A stretch of DNA of 61,124 bases, taken from the NCBI RefSeq assembly GCF_013116825.1, contig NZ_JABFNS010000042.1:1-61124 (forward strand), given 5' to 3'. Shown piece after piece: positions 10,281-18,795 of this stretch. This stretch comes from Myxococcus xanthus. GTDB lineage: Bacteria > Myxococcota > Myxococcia > Myxococcales > Myxococcaceae. The notes below the pieces were generated by a model. It was not told the DNA's origin, ran no database searches, and saw nothing but the letters and a program-made list of their open reading frames with translations. The first letter of the stretch is position 1. Every line of letters begins with the position of its first letter. The position numbers were made by a program, and so were the translations under genes.

Positions 10281-11264
10281 GTGCCTCCGTCCGTCCGCCT
10301 CGTCCTCCTGCTCTCGCTGCTCCTCCCCTGGACCGCCCTGTCCGGACCCGCGTCCGCCGCCAAACGGAACTCCCGGCGCGCGGAAACGGACGCGGTCATC
10401 CAGACCGTGGTGCAGGGGGGCGCCGTCCCCCCGGCCATCTCCCGCCTGCGTTTCCTGCGCGAGGAGCCCTACGCGGCCCGGGAAATCGCCACCACGCTGC
10501 GCACCGTCCATGAGGAGCGGCTGCGCCGCAACCTCACCGCGGTGCTTGCGGGGCTGGGAACGCGCGCCGCCGAGCCCACCCTGGCGGGCCTGGCGTCGGA
10601 TGAGGACAGCGCGGTGCGGATGTATGCCGCGCAGGGCCTGGCGAAGCTCAACAGCCGCCTCACCCAGGTGCTGGTGCCGTTGCTGGAGGACAAGAGCAGC
10701 GGGGTCCGCCGCGAGGCGGCGCGGGCCCTGGGCGCCTCACGCAACCCGAAGATGAGCGCCCTGTTGGTGAAGACCGCCCGGAAGGAGCCGGAGGTGGAGG
10801 TGCGCGCGGCCCTGCTCGCCGCCGCGGGGGAGGCCGGGGACGCCAGGCAGGCGTCGGCCCTCAAGGAGTTCCTCGCCAGCGATTCGGAGAGCACCCGCTT
10901 CGCGGCGGCGCGCGGCCTGTGCCGGCTGGGCTCGCCGGAGGGCTTCGCCTTCGCGGGCAAGCTGCTCGGCTCGGATGACCGCTTCGTGCGCCGGCAGGGC
11001 CTGGAGCTCTACGAAGGCGTCAGCGCGAAGAAGGCTTCGCCCGCGCTCAAGCCGCTGCTGGAGGACAAGGACCGCGCGCTGGCCGCCAGCGCCGCCCGCA
11101 TCCTCCACGAGGGCGGGGACGCGTCGATGTTGGAGTGGCTGGTGCTGGCGTCGTGGAACGCGAAGTCCGACGAGAAGCTCGCGTACGAGCGGGAGCTGGA
11201 GACGCTCCAACTGCGTGACGACCGGCGCAAGGCCATCCTCCGCAAGGCGGGTGTCGCGCAATGA
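10281..11264 (+). CDS. Secreted HEAT-repeat protein
   Basis: A 327-residue protein. The GTG at 10281 gives a classical signal peptide (VLLLSLLLPWTALSGPASA); an ATG further up at 10209 would put 24 Arg/Pro-rich residues in front of it and is less likely. The mature part is HEAT repeats, for example DEDSAVRMYAAQGLAKLNS, SSGVRREAARALGASRN and EVEVRAALLAAAGEAGD. Expected location is the periplasm, as a scaffold. The 3' end overlaps the next gene by 4 bases (ATGA), so the two are translated together and may act together on the envelope. Confidence 0.83.
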   Translation: MPPSVRLVLLLSLLLPWTALSGPASAAKRNSRRAETDAVIQTVVQGGAVPPAISRLRFLREEPYAAREIATTLRTVHEERLRRNLTAVLAGLGTRAAEPTLAGLASDEDSAVRMYAAQGLAKLNSRLTQVLVPLLEDKSSGVRREAARALGASRNPKMSALLVKTARKEPEVEVRAALLAAAGEAGDARQASALKEFLASDSESTRFAAARGLCRLGSPEGFAFAGKLLGSDDRFVRRQGLELYEGVSAKKASPALKPLLEDKDRALAASAARILHEGGDASMLEWLVLASWNAKSDEKLAYERELETLQLRDDRRKAILRKAGVAQ

Positions 11265-12226
11265 AGGTTGTCGCGGTCCTGGCCGCGGCCCTGCTGTCGC
11301 AGGCGCCGGCGGTCCCCACGCCCCCGGAGGACGGTGACACCCGGCCCGGTGCCGAAGCGCTCCTGGAGTCGCCATCGGCGTCCAAGCAGCTCGCCACGGC
11401 CCGGCCGGTGAGGCCCAATGGCTGGGTGGGGCTCAGCGCGGAGGCGCGCGCCGCGCTCGTGTCGGAGGACGCGGACGCGCCGCTGGCCGGGCGCCTGCTG
11501 CGGATGAGCGAGCGCTTCATCAACACGCCCTACGTCCTGTCTCCGCTGGGCGAGGGCCAGGGCGTGGACCCCGACCCCACCTTCCGGTTGGACGCGGTGG
11601 ACTGCCTCACCTTCGTGGAGCAGTCGATGGCGCTGAGCCTCGCGGGCAGCGAGGACGAGGTGGCGCCGCTGCTCGAGCGCATCCGCTACGCGAATTCGCC
11701 CACCTATGAGGACCGCAACCACCTGATGGAGGCGCAGTGGCTGCCCAACAACATCCGCAAGGGCTTCCTGACGGATGTGACGCGGCGCTACGCGGGGGAT
11801 GACGCCGTCACGGTGACGAAGTCGCTGACGAAGGTCACCTGGCAGTCGCGCTCGTCGCAGGCGTTGGGCCTTCCCAAGGCGCAGCAGGTGGTGGGCACGT
11901 ACCCGCTGAACATGTTGCCCCTGGAGCGGGTGATGGCGCACGCGCGCGACATCCCCTCGGGCACCATCCTGGTGGTGATGCGCGAGGACCTGCCGCTGAA
12001 GGCCACCCGCATCACCCACCTGGGCTTCGTGGTGCAGCGCAAGAAGCGCACGTACCTGCGCCACGCCTCGCGCGGCGGCTACAATCGCGTGGTGGACGAG
12101 GACCTGGAGACGTTCCTGGCCCGCAACGGCCGCTACTCGAAGTGGAGGGTGACGGGCGTCAGCCTCTTCGAGCCACGCCGCCCCGATGTGGCGAGCGGCG
12201 GCTCGGTGGCGCGCCCGGTGCCCTGA
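11261..12226 (+). CDS. DUF1460 amidase-like (NlpC/P60-type) protein
   Basis: A 321-residue secreted protein with a short N-terminal signal. It matches the DUF1460 family, a papain-like fold group related to NlpC/P60 and reported as cell wall amidase-like. Visible family features are FINTPYVLSPLGEG, the likely catalytic cysteine in LDAVDCLTFVEQSMAL, the PTYEDRNHLMEAQWLPNN segment and the likely catalytic histidine in RITHLGFVVQ. It would cut peptide cross-links or amides in peptidoglycan turnover. Its start overlaps the HEAT gene stop by 4 bases. The C-terminal 20 residues are low-complexity. Confidence 0.88.
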   Translation: MKVVAVLAAALLSQAPAVPTPPEDGDTRPGAEALLESPSASKQLATARPVRPNGWVGLSAEARAALVSEDADAPLAGRLLRMSERFINTPYVLSPLGEGQGVDPDPTFRLDAVDCLTFVEQSMALSLAGSEDEVAPLLERIRYANSPTYEDRNHLMEAQWLPNNIRKGFLTDVTRRYAGDDAVTVTKSLTKVTWQSRSSQALGLPKAQQVVGTYPLNMLPLERVMAHARDIPSGTILVVMREDLPLKATRITHLGFVVQRKKRTYLRHASRGGYNRVVDEDLETFLARNGRYSKWRVTGVSLFEPRRPDVASGGSVARPVP

Positions 12227-12232
12227 GCGCGT

Positions 12233-12715
12233 TCAGTAGGCCGGTGGCGGCGCGGCGGGGGATTCGGTCTCCCGCTCCTTGGCCTCCGCGGCGGGGGATT
12301 CGGTCTCCCGCTCCTCGGCCTCTGCGGCGGCCGCGGCCTCGTCGTTGGTGGCCAGCTCCCGCAGGCGCTCCTGCTCAATCAGCGTCGCGGCCCGGACCTG
12401 CTGTTCGGCGGGGACGTGGATTTCCCACCAGGGCAACACGTTGCCAGTGGTCAGCTTGTCCACGACGCCCGAGCGGCCCGCGCGCACCAGGACGGGGATG
12501 TTCGCGTCCTGGAGGAGCTGCGCGTAGACCTCGGCGGTGAAGGGGTCCTCCGCGGAGCCGGCCCGGACGAAGACGCGGGTATCCAGCTCATGCGGGAGCG
12601 GCAGCCCCCTGCTGCGCATCTCCTCCGCGCTCACGAGGAGCGGGTTGCCTGGACAGTCAGCACACGCGTTGACGCTGTCCTGATACTCGGAGCCGCACCT
12701 GGCACAGTATTTCAT
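12233..12715 (-). CDS. Zinc-ribbon and DUF2007-type signal protein
   Basis: A 160-residue protein with an N-terminal zinc ribbon (YCARCG and CADCPGNP, residues 3-22) and a DUF2007-like domain (about 45-115; VYAQLLQDANIPVLVRAGRSG and WWEIHVPAEQ). DUF2007 proteins are described as putative signal-transducing proteins without a known reaction. The C-terminal 45 residues are acidic, Ala/Glu-rich and contain a 12-residue tandem repeat (ERETESPAA twice). The ATG at 12715 is used because the ribbon starts there. It lies 83 bases after the response regulator gene on the same strand and ends 6 bases from the convergent DUF1460 gene. Confidence 0.82.
   Translation of the reverse strand: MKYCARCGSEYQDSVNACADCPGNPLLVSAEEMRSRGLPLPHELDTRVFVRAGSAEDPFTAEVYAQLLQDANIPVLVRAGRSGVVDKLTTGNVLPWWEIHVPAEQQVRAATLIEQERLRELATNDEAAAAAEAEERETESPAAEAKERETESPAAPPPAY
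12252..12323. repeat. Two tandem 36-bp copies inside a coding region
   Basis: Two head-to-tail 36-bp copies, starting at 12252 and 12288, differ at few positions. They encode a 12-residue repeat at the C-terminus of the DUF2007 protein and keep the frame. Such a repeat can gain or lose units by slippage. Confidence 0.85.
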
Positions 12716-12798
12716 CGCCGTCCCTCCAGCCCGTGGGTGTCTGGAGGGAAATAGTAGGTCCGGTTCCCGTGGACGGCACCCGGGGCCCGTCACTACGT

Positions 12799-13161
12799 TC
12801 AGTGCCGCGCTTCGTCGCCCAGCCTGCACACCGCGGCGCTGAGGCGCTCCACGTCGATGGGCTTGCGCAGCACCACGTCACAGTGTTCGGAGCCCTGCAC
12901 CTGTGTGTAACCGGACACGAGGATGACGCGGGCCCGGGGTTCGCGCTCCTTGACCTTCTGCGCGAGCTCGGTGCCGCACATGCCTGGGAGGGATTCGTCC
13001 GTCACCACCACGTCCGGGTGCTCGGCCTCGAACATCTCGAGGCCGGCCAGGCCATCCGTGGCCGTCTTCACGTCGAACTCCGACTCCAGCAGCTCCGCCA
13101 GCAGCTCCCGGCTGTCCCCGTCGTCCTCGACCAGCAAGACCTTGATTCGTTCGGCGCCCAT
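12799..13161 (-). CDS. Single-domain response regulator
   Basis: A 120-residue receiver domain without an output domain. The phospho-acceptor is Asp55 in VVVTDESLPG, with the acidic pair EDD at 12-14 and the conserved Lys in LRKPID near residue 100. It would pass phosphate or act by protein contact, as CheY-like proteins do. No kinase gene adjoins it, so its partner is unknown. It is divergent from the hibernation factor gene at 13331 and precedes the DUF2007 gene on the same strand. Confidence 0.93.
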   Translation of the reverse strand: MGAERIKVLLVEDDGDSRELLAELLESEFDVKTATDGLAGLEMFEAEHPDVVVTDESLPGMCGTELAQKVKEREPRARVILVSGYTQVQGSEHCDVVLRKPIDVERLSAAVCRLGDEARH

Positions 13162-13330
13162 GCCCTTGAGAAACCCGCGCGGCGGTGGGGATTCGTCCTT
13201 CCCGGATGCGAGCGCTTCGCTGCCCAGTCGGCTGGAGAGCAGGGGAGCGTCAGGCGGGCTCCATTAATGGGCAGGGGGTGGCTCACCACCGGGCGTCAGG
13301 CTGCCCATCTTTGGGCTCGGAGGAAATGCC

Positions 13331-13690
13331 ATGAAGGTGTTGCTGCGTGGAGTGCACCTGAACCTGTCGGATGCTCTCAAGTCGTATGTCGACGAACACC
13401 TGGTGCGCCATATCGAACGGTTCGCGGATGACGAGGCAGCGGAAATCGACATCTCGCTGGTGGACACCAACGGGCCCAAGGGCGGCATGGACAAGGAATG
13501 CCGGGTCACGGTGCGACTGCCCGGGCTCTCCTCGGTGCATGTGACGGAGACGGCGGACTCGTTGTTCCCCGCAATCGACGCGTCGCGTGACCGGTTGGAG
13601 ACGAGCCTCAAGCGCATGCTGGGGAAACGGCGCGACGTTCATACCAACGGCCTGCCCGAGGACGTGGCGGCCGACGTTCCCACCTATTAA
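13331..13690 (+). CDS. Ribosome hibernation-promoting factor (HPF/RaiA family)
   Basis: A 119-residue short-type HPF/RaiA protein. The fold signature is seen in VLLRGVHLNLSDALKSYVDEHL at the start (split here only for naming), the strand EIDISLVDTN and CRVTVRLPGLSSVHVTE, and the helix LFPAIDASRDRLETSLKRML. These proteins bind the 30S decoding region and store ribosomes as inactive particles in starvation. It lacks the long C-terminal dimerisation domain. A purine-rich Shine-Dalgarno (GGAGG) lies about 8 bases before the ATG. A strong hairpin follows the stop, so it is probably a single-gene transcript. Confidence 0.88.
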   Translation: MKVLLRGVHLNLSDALKSYVDEHLVRHIERFADDEAAEIDISLVDTNGPKGGMDKECRVTVRLPGLSSVHVTETADSLFPAIDASRDRLETSLKRMLGKRRDVHTNGLPEDVAADVPTY

Positions 13691-13709
13691 TCGCGGTTGG
13701 CGGCAGCAA

Positions 13710-13749
13710 GAGCCCGGCTACCCAGGTCGTACACCTGGCGGCCGGGCTC
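13710..13749 (+). terminator. Long hairpin after the HPF gene
   Basis: A two-part stem: GAGCCCGGC pairs with GCCGGGCTC, and inside it CCAGGT pairs with ACCTGG around a 5-base loop. It starts 19 bases after the stop codon. The T-run is missing, but position and stem length support a terminator. Confidence 0.7.
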
Positions 13750-13834
13750 GTCGTGTCCAGTGCCCGAATCTTGCTGGGGCCGAACGGTGAACGCTATAAG
13801 CGGAACCCTTCAACCTCGGGCTAAAAGGACGGCG

Positions 13835-15787
13835 ATGGTCCGCCTCAAGTTCCTCGTCTTCGCATTCCTGGTCATCGGACTGGGCGTTGCTCATCTGCCG
13901 ATGCTGTCGGGACCGCTGCGCGAGCGCGCCGTCGCCGGAGCATCGGCCCAGGCTTCCGCGGGCGCCGCCGAGGTGGCGCGCCGTGTGGACTCTCGTCGTG
14001 CCGAAGTGCAGTCGCTGGCGCTGAAGCTCGCGGCCATGCCGGAAGTGGTGTCCGCCGCCGCGCCGCCGCTTCCGGAGCAGCCCGCGCCGCGCAACCCGCG
14101 CGAGCGTGAGCGTGAGCGCGTCGAGGTGGATGCCGCCGCCCTCGCCTTCACCGCCGAGCGCTTCGCCGCGGTGCGCAGCGCCGTTGAAGTCTTGATTCCC
14201 CAGGAACTCAAGGGCGTGGTGGTGGCCGTGGTCGCCCAGGACACGCAGTTCCACGCGGTCGCCGGGGCCGAGCCGTCCTCGGACGCGGCGAAGCTGGACG
14301 TGGTGAGCCTCGTCAAGTCCGGGGCCAGCGTGGTGGATGCCTTCGGTGCGCCGCATGCCTTCGCCGCGGTGCCGCTGTCGTGGAACGCCGGAGCGCCGGT
14401 GGTGACGCTGGTGCTGGGCGCGCCGCTGCTGGACGAGGGCGGGCTGGAGGCCGCCGTCCAGGCGTCGGGCGCGGCCGCGCTGGCGCTGGTGAAGGGCGAC
14501 GCGCTGGCGGGCGTCGCCGGTCCGCAGAAGCTGCTGGCGGAAGGCTCGCTGACGAAGGTCGGCGCGGATGCCTCGGGCGTGGTGCTGAGCACCGGCAAGT
14601 TCCTGGAGCTGGGCCCGGTGGCGCTGCCTGTCTTCACCCAGAATGACCCCCTGGGCGGGAACGCCCCGTTGATGGTGGGCTCGCGCCGCGCGTTGGCCAG
14701 CACGCCGCTGGAGGTGCTCGCCATCGCCAGCACGCAGCCGGTGTTGGGTACGCTGGCCGCGTATCAGCAGAACGCGCTGTTCGCCCTGGCGGGCCTGCTG
14801 GGCCTGAGCCTCCTGTGGACGCTGATGATGGGCTCCGGCCGCAAGGCGGCTGACGCGGAGGCGTCCAGTGGCGGCTCCGACACGCTGAGCCTGTCGGCCG
14901 CCATGGCCTCGGCGCCCGCGCCGGCCGCCGTCACGCCGCCGCCGGCCCCCGCGCCCGCCGCGGACCCGTTCGCCTTCGCGCCGCCGCCCGCCGCTCCGGC
15001 TCCCGCCGCGGACCCGTTCGCCTTCGCGCCGCCGCCGTCGGGCGATCCGTTCGCGATGTCGCGCCCGGCGCAGGCTCCCGTGGACGATCCATTCGCGTTC
15101 GCCCCGCCGGCGCCGCCTCCGGCTCCCGCGGCGGACCCGTTTGCCTTTGCCCCTCCGGCGCCCGCGCCCGCGGCGGACCCCTTCGGCTCGGCCGAGGCGT
15201 TCCCGTTCCCCGCGCCGCCGCAGCAGCCCGCGCACGCGGGAGCGATGCCGTTCGAGTCCTCACCCGAGTCCTTCGGTGGGCCCGAGCCACTGTCGCCCGC
15301 GTCACCTCGCCGGGGCGCGTTCGCCTTCGAGGACCAGCCCACGGCGGCGTACTCGCTGCAACAGGCGGCGGACCCCTTCGCCCTGGCGGCCTCCCAGGCC
15401 GCACCGGACAGCCCGGAGACGACGCGCGTGGCGGCGATTCCGCGCGAGCTGCTCCAGGCCAGCGTGCGGCCTCCGACGTCGGACGCCATCCCCATGCCGC
15501 CGCCGCGCTCCGCCCCTCAGCCCGCCGCGATTCCGCTGCCGGGCCTTGGCAACTCCGCGGTGGCGCTCACCGACGAGCAGCACTTCCAGGAGGTCTTCCG
15601 CGAGTTCCTCACCACCCGTGAGCGGTGTGGCGAGGCGGCTGACGGCCTGACGTACGACAAGTTCGTGCAGAAGCTCCGCAAGAACAAGGAGCAGCTCGTC
15701 CAGAAGTACGCATGCAAGACGGTGCGCTTCCAGGTCTACGTGAAGGAAGGCAAGGCGGCCCTCAAGGCCACGCCCATCAAGGACTGA
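13835..15787 (+). CDS. Membrane protein with MXAN_5187-type C-terminal domain
   Basis: A 650-residue protein. A membrane segment at residues about 5-20 and another at about 310-330 (ALFALAGLLGLSLLWTLMMG) flank an extracytoplasmic region of about 290 residues that looks like a sensor-type domain. A Pro/Ala-rich linker (about 355-590) contains about five copies of ADPFAFAPP-like repeats. The last 75 residues (HFQEVFREFLTTRERCGE onward to ALKATPIKD) are a conserved myxobacterial domain that I know under the name MXAN_5187 C-terminal. A good Shine-Dalgarno (AAAAGGAC) precedes the ATG at 13835. Topology puts the linker and C-terminal domain in the cytoplasm. Function unknown; a signalling or motility-linked adaptor is possible. 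Confidence 0.8.
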   Translation: MVRLKFLVFAFLVIGLGVAHLPMLSGPLRERAVAGASAQASAGAAEVARRVDSRRAEVQSLALKLAAMPEVVSAAAPPLPEQPAPRNPRERERERVEVDAAALAFTAERFAAVRSAVEVLIPQELKGVVVAVVAQDTQFHAVAGAEPSSDAAKLDVVSLVKSGASVVDAFGAPHAFAAVPLSWNAGAPVVTLVLGAPLLDEGGLEAAVQASGAAALALVKGDALAGVAGPQKLLAEGSLTKVGADASGVVLSTGKFLELGPVALPVFTQNDPLGGNAPLMVGSRRALASTPLEVLAIASTQPVLGTLAAYQQNALFALAGLLGLSLLWTLMMGSGRKAADAEASSGGSDTLSLSAAMASAPAPAAVTPPPAPAPAADPFAFAPPPAAPAPAADPFAFAPPPSGDPFAMSRPAQAPVDDPFAFAPPAPPPAPAADPFAFAPPAPAPAADPFGSAEAFPFPAPPQQPAHAGAMPFESSPESFGGPEPLSPASPRRGAFAFEDQPTAAYSLQQAADPFALAASQAAPDSPETTRVAAIPRELLQASVRPPTSDAIPMPPPRSAPQPAAIPLPGLGNSAVALTDEQHFQEVFREFLTTRERCGEAADGLTYDKFVQKLRKNKEQLVQKYACKTVRFQVYVKEGKAALKATPIKD

Positions 15788-15821
15788 GCCCGCGCGCGGC
15801 CCTGGCCGCTGCTGAAGCGCG

Positions 15822-15858
15822 GAAGGCCCGTGGTCTCCTCGAGAGGCCGCGGGCCTTC
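15822..15858 (+). terminator. Rho-independent terminator
   Basis: A 9-bp stem (GAAGGCCCG / CGGGCCTTC) with an inner TCTC/GAGA pairing lies 35 bases after the stop of the preceding gene and is followed by a short T-containing stretch (TCATTT). Confidence 0.75.
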
Positions 15859-15924
15859 TCATTTCGGACGTTCGCGCGGGCCGCCTTCGGAGCCAGTGGT
15901 TATAGAGGCCCGCGGAGGCGGTTC

Positions 15925-16257
15925 ATGCACAACGCGGTCTATCTGGGGATTGCCATCGCGGCCGAGGTGGTGGCGACCTCGGCGCTCAAGAGCTCCAACG
16001 GCTTCACGCGGCTGGGTCCGTCCCTCCTCGTGGTGCTGGGCTATGGCGTGGCCTTCTTCTGCCTGTCCTTCGCGTTGAGGACCATCCCCACGGGCATCGC
16101 CTACGCCATCTGGTCCGGGGCGGGAATCGTCCTCGTCTCCGGCGTGGCGTGGCTCCTTCACGGCCAGCGCTTGGACGTCCCCGCGCTCGTGGGCATCGGG
16201 CTCATCCTGGCGGGCGTCATCGTCATCAACACCTTCTCCAGGTCGGCGGCGCACTGA
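15925..16257 (+). CDS. Small multidrug resistance (SMR/EmrE-type) transporter
   Basis: A 110-residue protein with four predicted membrane helices. It carries the family signature Glu near residue 14 (IAIAAEVVATSALK), the substrate- and proton-binding residue of EmrE. Also present are YGVAFFCLSFALRTIPTGIAYAIWSG in helices 2-3 and VLVSGVAWLLHGQ. It would exchange protons for cationic drugs or related small metabolites as a dimer. A Shine-Dalgarno (GGAGG) lies about 6 bases before the ATG at 15925. Length is exactly that of the family. It is separated from the methyltransferase downstream by 52 bases. Confidence 0.95.
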   Translation: MHNAVYLGIAIAAEVVATSALKSSNGFTRLGPSLLVVLGYGVAFFCLSFALRTIPTGIAYAIWSGAGIVLVSGVAWLLHGQRLDVPALVGIGLILAGVIVINTFSRSAAH

Positions 16258-16309
16258 GGCGCCTGGCGGAGTTCGCCCGGGAGACGTCGTTGATGTCAGG
16301 AGGGGGACG

Positions 16310-17134
16310 ATGCAGACGCGGTACGTGCCGAACCTGACGGGGATTCCGGAGACGATGCTCTGGACGCTGCACTGCCGGGCAGGGGAGGCGAAGCGGCCGG
16401 ACGGCGTCCTGAAGGACGCGGAGGCGCTGCGCATCTACGGCGCCATCGACTACGACTTCGAGAAGTCCTTTGGCCGCGCGGAGCCGTCCCTCGCGATTCG
16501 CGCGGTGGCGATGGACCGGTGCATTCGCGCGTGGCTGGCCACGCACCCTGACGGCTTCGTGGTGTCGCTGGGAGAAGGGTTGGAGACGCAGGCGCAGCGG
16601 CTGGACAACGGGCAGCTGCGCTGGCTGAGCGTGGACCTTCCGGAAGCCGTGGCCATCCGGGAGCGCTTCCTCACGCCGAACGAGCGGCTGATGCACTTCC
16701 CGGTGAGCGCGCTGGAGCGCGCATGGATGGACCGCGTGGACGCCAGCAAGGGCGTGTTCATCGTCGCGCAGGGCCTCTTCATGTACTTCGAGGAAGACGA
16801 CGTCCGTCGGCTCATCGTGGACATCGCCGAGCGCTTCCCGGGCGCCGAGCTCCTCTTCGACACGATTCCCCGCTGGTTCTCGCGGTGCACGCTCAAGGGG
16901 CTGCGCCGCACTCGCGCGTACCAGGTGCCACCCATGCCCTGGGGCATCAACCGCGACGTGCTGGAGGCGACGCTGCGGCGGTGGGCGCCGCGAATCCGCC
17001 AGGTGGAATTGAAGCCCTACAGCTTCCCGCGGGGCTTCTTCCGGTACGGTTACAGCGGTCTCAACATGCTGCCCTGGGTGAAGGAACGGTTGCCCGCGCT
17101 GGTCCACGTCCGCTTCGCGGAGCGCAGCGTCTGA
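16310..17134 (+). CDS. LCM-type SAM-dependent methyltransferase
   Basis: A 274-residue class I methyltransferase of the leucine carboxyl methyltransferase / TcmP-like group. The SAM-binding part is seen in FVVSLGEGLETQAQRLDN and the following WLSVDLPEAVAIRERF; GVFIVAQGLFMYFEEDDVRR is a family hallmark. Members methylate polyketide carboxyls or other small molecules; the substrate here cannot be read from sequence. AGGAGG lies just before the ATG at 16310. It converges on the sensor kinase gene with a single base between the two stop codons. Confidence 0.85.
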   Translation: MQTRYVPNLTGIPETMLWTLHCRAGEAKRPDGVLKDAEALRIYGAIDYDFEKSFGRAEPSLAIRAVAMDRCIRAWLATHPDGFVVSLGEGLETQAQRLDNGQLRWLSVDLPEAVAIRERFLTPNERLMHFPVSALERAWMDRVDASKGVFIVAQGLFMYFEEDDVRRLIVDIAERFPGAELLFDTIPRWFSRCTLKGLRRTRAYQVPPMPWGINRDVLEATLRRWAPRIRQVELKPYSFPRGFFRYGYSGLNMLPWVKERLPALVHVRFAERSV

Positions 17135-17135
17135 G

Positions 17136-18785
17136 TCAGGCCGTGCGCGGCAGCACGAGGCTGAAGCGCGCGCCGTGGCCGGGCTCTCCGCCCACCTCCA
17201 GCTTGCCGCCGTGCTCCTGGAGGATGCGCGAGGCGATGGCCAACCCCAGGCCGGTGCCGCCGTCCTTGGTGGTGAAGTAGGGCTCGAAGATCCGGGCGCG
17301 GTGCTCCAGGGGGATGCCGGGGCCGGTGTCCTCCACCTCGACGATGGCGTCGGCTTCGGTGGAGCGTACGCGCACGCGCAGGGTGCCACCCGTGGACGTC
17401 ATGGCCTCCTCGGCGTTCTTCACCAGGTTCACCAGCACCTGGGTGAGCTGGTCGCGGTCCGCCCGCGCCACCACGCCCGTCTGGAGCGTGGGCAGAATCT
17501 GGATGCCGGCCGGAGGCGTGGCGTACAGCGCCAGCACGCTCTGCGCCAGCTCGCCCAGGTCCACGGGCGCCAGCTGCGGCTTGGGCATCCGCGCGAAGTG
17601 GCTGAACTCGTCGACGATGCGGCGCAGCCGGTCCACTTCCTCCAACACCACGCCCGCGCTCTCCTTGAACATGTCGGGGAAGCGCGGGTGCTTCGCTTCC
17701 TGCGCGGCCTGGAGCGTCTCCAGCGACATGCGGATGGGCGTCAGCGGGTTCTTGATTTCGTGAGCCAGTCGCCGCGCCACTTCCTGCCACGCGGCGATGC
17801 GCTCGCTGGCCATCAGCCGCTCGGTGGTGGCCTTCAGCTCGGATGTCATGCGGTTGAACGTCCGCACCAGCTCGCCCACCTCGCCGCTGGCCTCCACCGT
17901 CACCTGGGACTCCAGCGCGCCTTCGGCCACGCGCCGGGCGCCCTCGGTGAGGGCCTCCACTGGCCGCGTCATCCACCGGGACACCAGCAGGCCCAGCAGC
18001 ACCGCGAAGGTGCCGCCCAGCGCCGCCAGCAGGAGGAAGGCGCGCATGACGCCCTGTTCCGCTTCACGCGCGGCGGCGCGGCTGAAGACGAGCCGCACCG
18101 TGGCCGCGTCTCCCAGCGGGAGCGCCTTCGTCACCGTCGGCGGTTCGGCCGTGCCGGCGCTGGCCAGGGGCGTGTCACCCGCCAGCAGCGTCACCTGCGT
18201 CTGGGTGAGGCGGGCCAGGTGCTGCGCCAGGCTCTCATCGAGCAGCACGCCGCCCACGGCCCACAGCCGCAGGTCCCCGAAGTCCACCGGGCGCGCGGTG
18301 ACGAGCGCCGGAAGCTGACGGAGTCCGGAGGCCGTGCGCACGTCCACGCGCACTGGCACGGGCCGGGGTGACTTCTGCCGGGTGACGGCGAAGAGGGCTG
18401 GGTCCGGGTCTCCCCGGCGCGCGGGCAGGTGGCCGGAGGAGAGCACTCTTCCTTCGCGGTCGAAGAGGGTCAGCACGCTCAGGCCGCGGCTCTTCATCAG
18501 GGCCTCGGCGGTGCCGGCCTGGATGGCGCGGGTGGGGCGGTCGCGGGCCTCGCGGGCCAGGTCCTCCATGCTGGTGCTGTCCACCAGCTCCTCCACCGCG
18601 CGGCGGGCCGTGGCGCCGGAGCGCTCCAGGGACTCTTGCGCGGAGGCGGTGGCGGCCTCCATGCGCGCGTCCAGCTCGCGCGACAACGTGTCGCGCAAGC
18701 GGGTGAGGGTGGGGGGCACGACGACCGCGAGCGGAACCAGGGCCAGCAGGGCGAAGGCGAGCGCCAGCCGCGTCCTCAAGCGCAT
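17136..18785 (-). CDS. crdS: Membrane sensor histidine kinase, NtrB-type (CrdS-like)
   Basis: A 549-residue kinase: membrane helix at about 5-25, periplasmic sensor region to about 245, second helix (FLLLAALGGTFAVLLGLLVS), HAMP domain (about 270-325), HisKA domain with phospho-acceptor His342 in ARRLAHEIKNPLTP, and an ATPase domain with NLVKNAEEA, DTGPGIP and GGTGLGLAIA motifs. The N-P-L-T pattern after the histidine is typical of NtrB/NtrY kinases that pair with NtrC-type regulators. In M. xanthus CrdS lies three genes after PBP1a, exactly the arrangement here, and phosphorylates CrdA, whose likely gene is at 51926. The identity rests on synteny and domain order. It is 10 bases after the solute-binding protein gene. 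Confidence 0.75.
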   Translation of the reverse strand: MRLRTRLALAFALLALVPLAVVVPPTLTRLRDTLSRELDARMEAATASAQESLERSGATARRAVEELVDSTSMEDLAREARDRPTRAIQAGTAEALMKSRGLSVLTLFDREGRVLSSGHLPARRGDPDPALFAVTRQKSPRPVPVRVDVRTASGLRQLPALVTARPVDFGDLRLWAVGGVLLDESLAQHLARLTQTQVTLLAGDTPLASAGTAEPPTVTKALPLGDAATVRLVFSRAAAREAEQGVMRAFLLLAALGGTFAVLLGLLVSRWMTRPVEALTEGARRVAEGALESQVTVEASGEVGELVRTFNRMTSELKATTERLMASERIAAWQEVARRLAHEIKNPLTPIRMSLETLQAAQEAKHPRFPDMFKESAGVVLEEVDRLRRIVDEFSHFARMPKPQLAPVDLGELAQSVLALYATPPAGIQILPTLQTGVVARADRDQLTQVLVNLVKNAEEAMTSTGGTLRVRVRSTEADAIVEVEDTGPGIPLEHRARIFEPYFTTKDGGTGLGLAIASRILQEHGGKLEVGGEPGHGARFSLVLPRTA

Positions 18786-18795
18786 GCCGTTCTCC

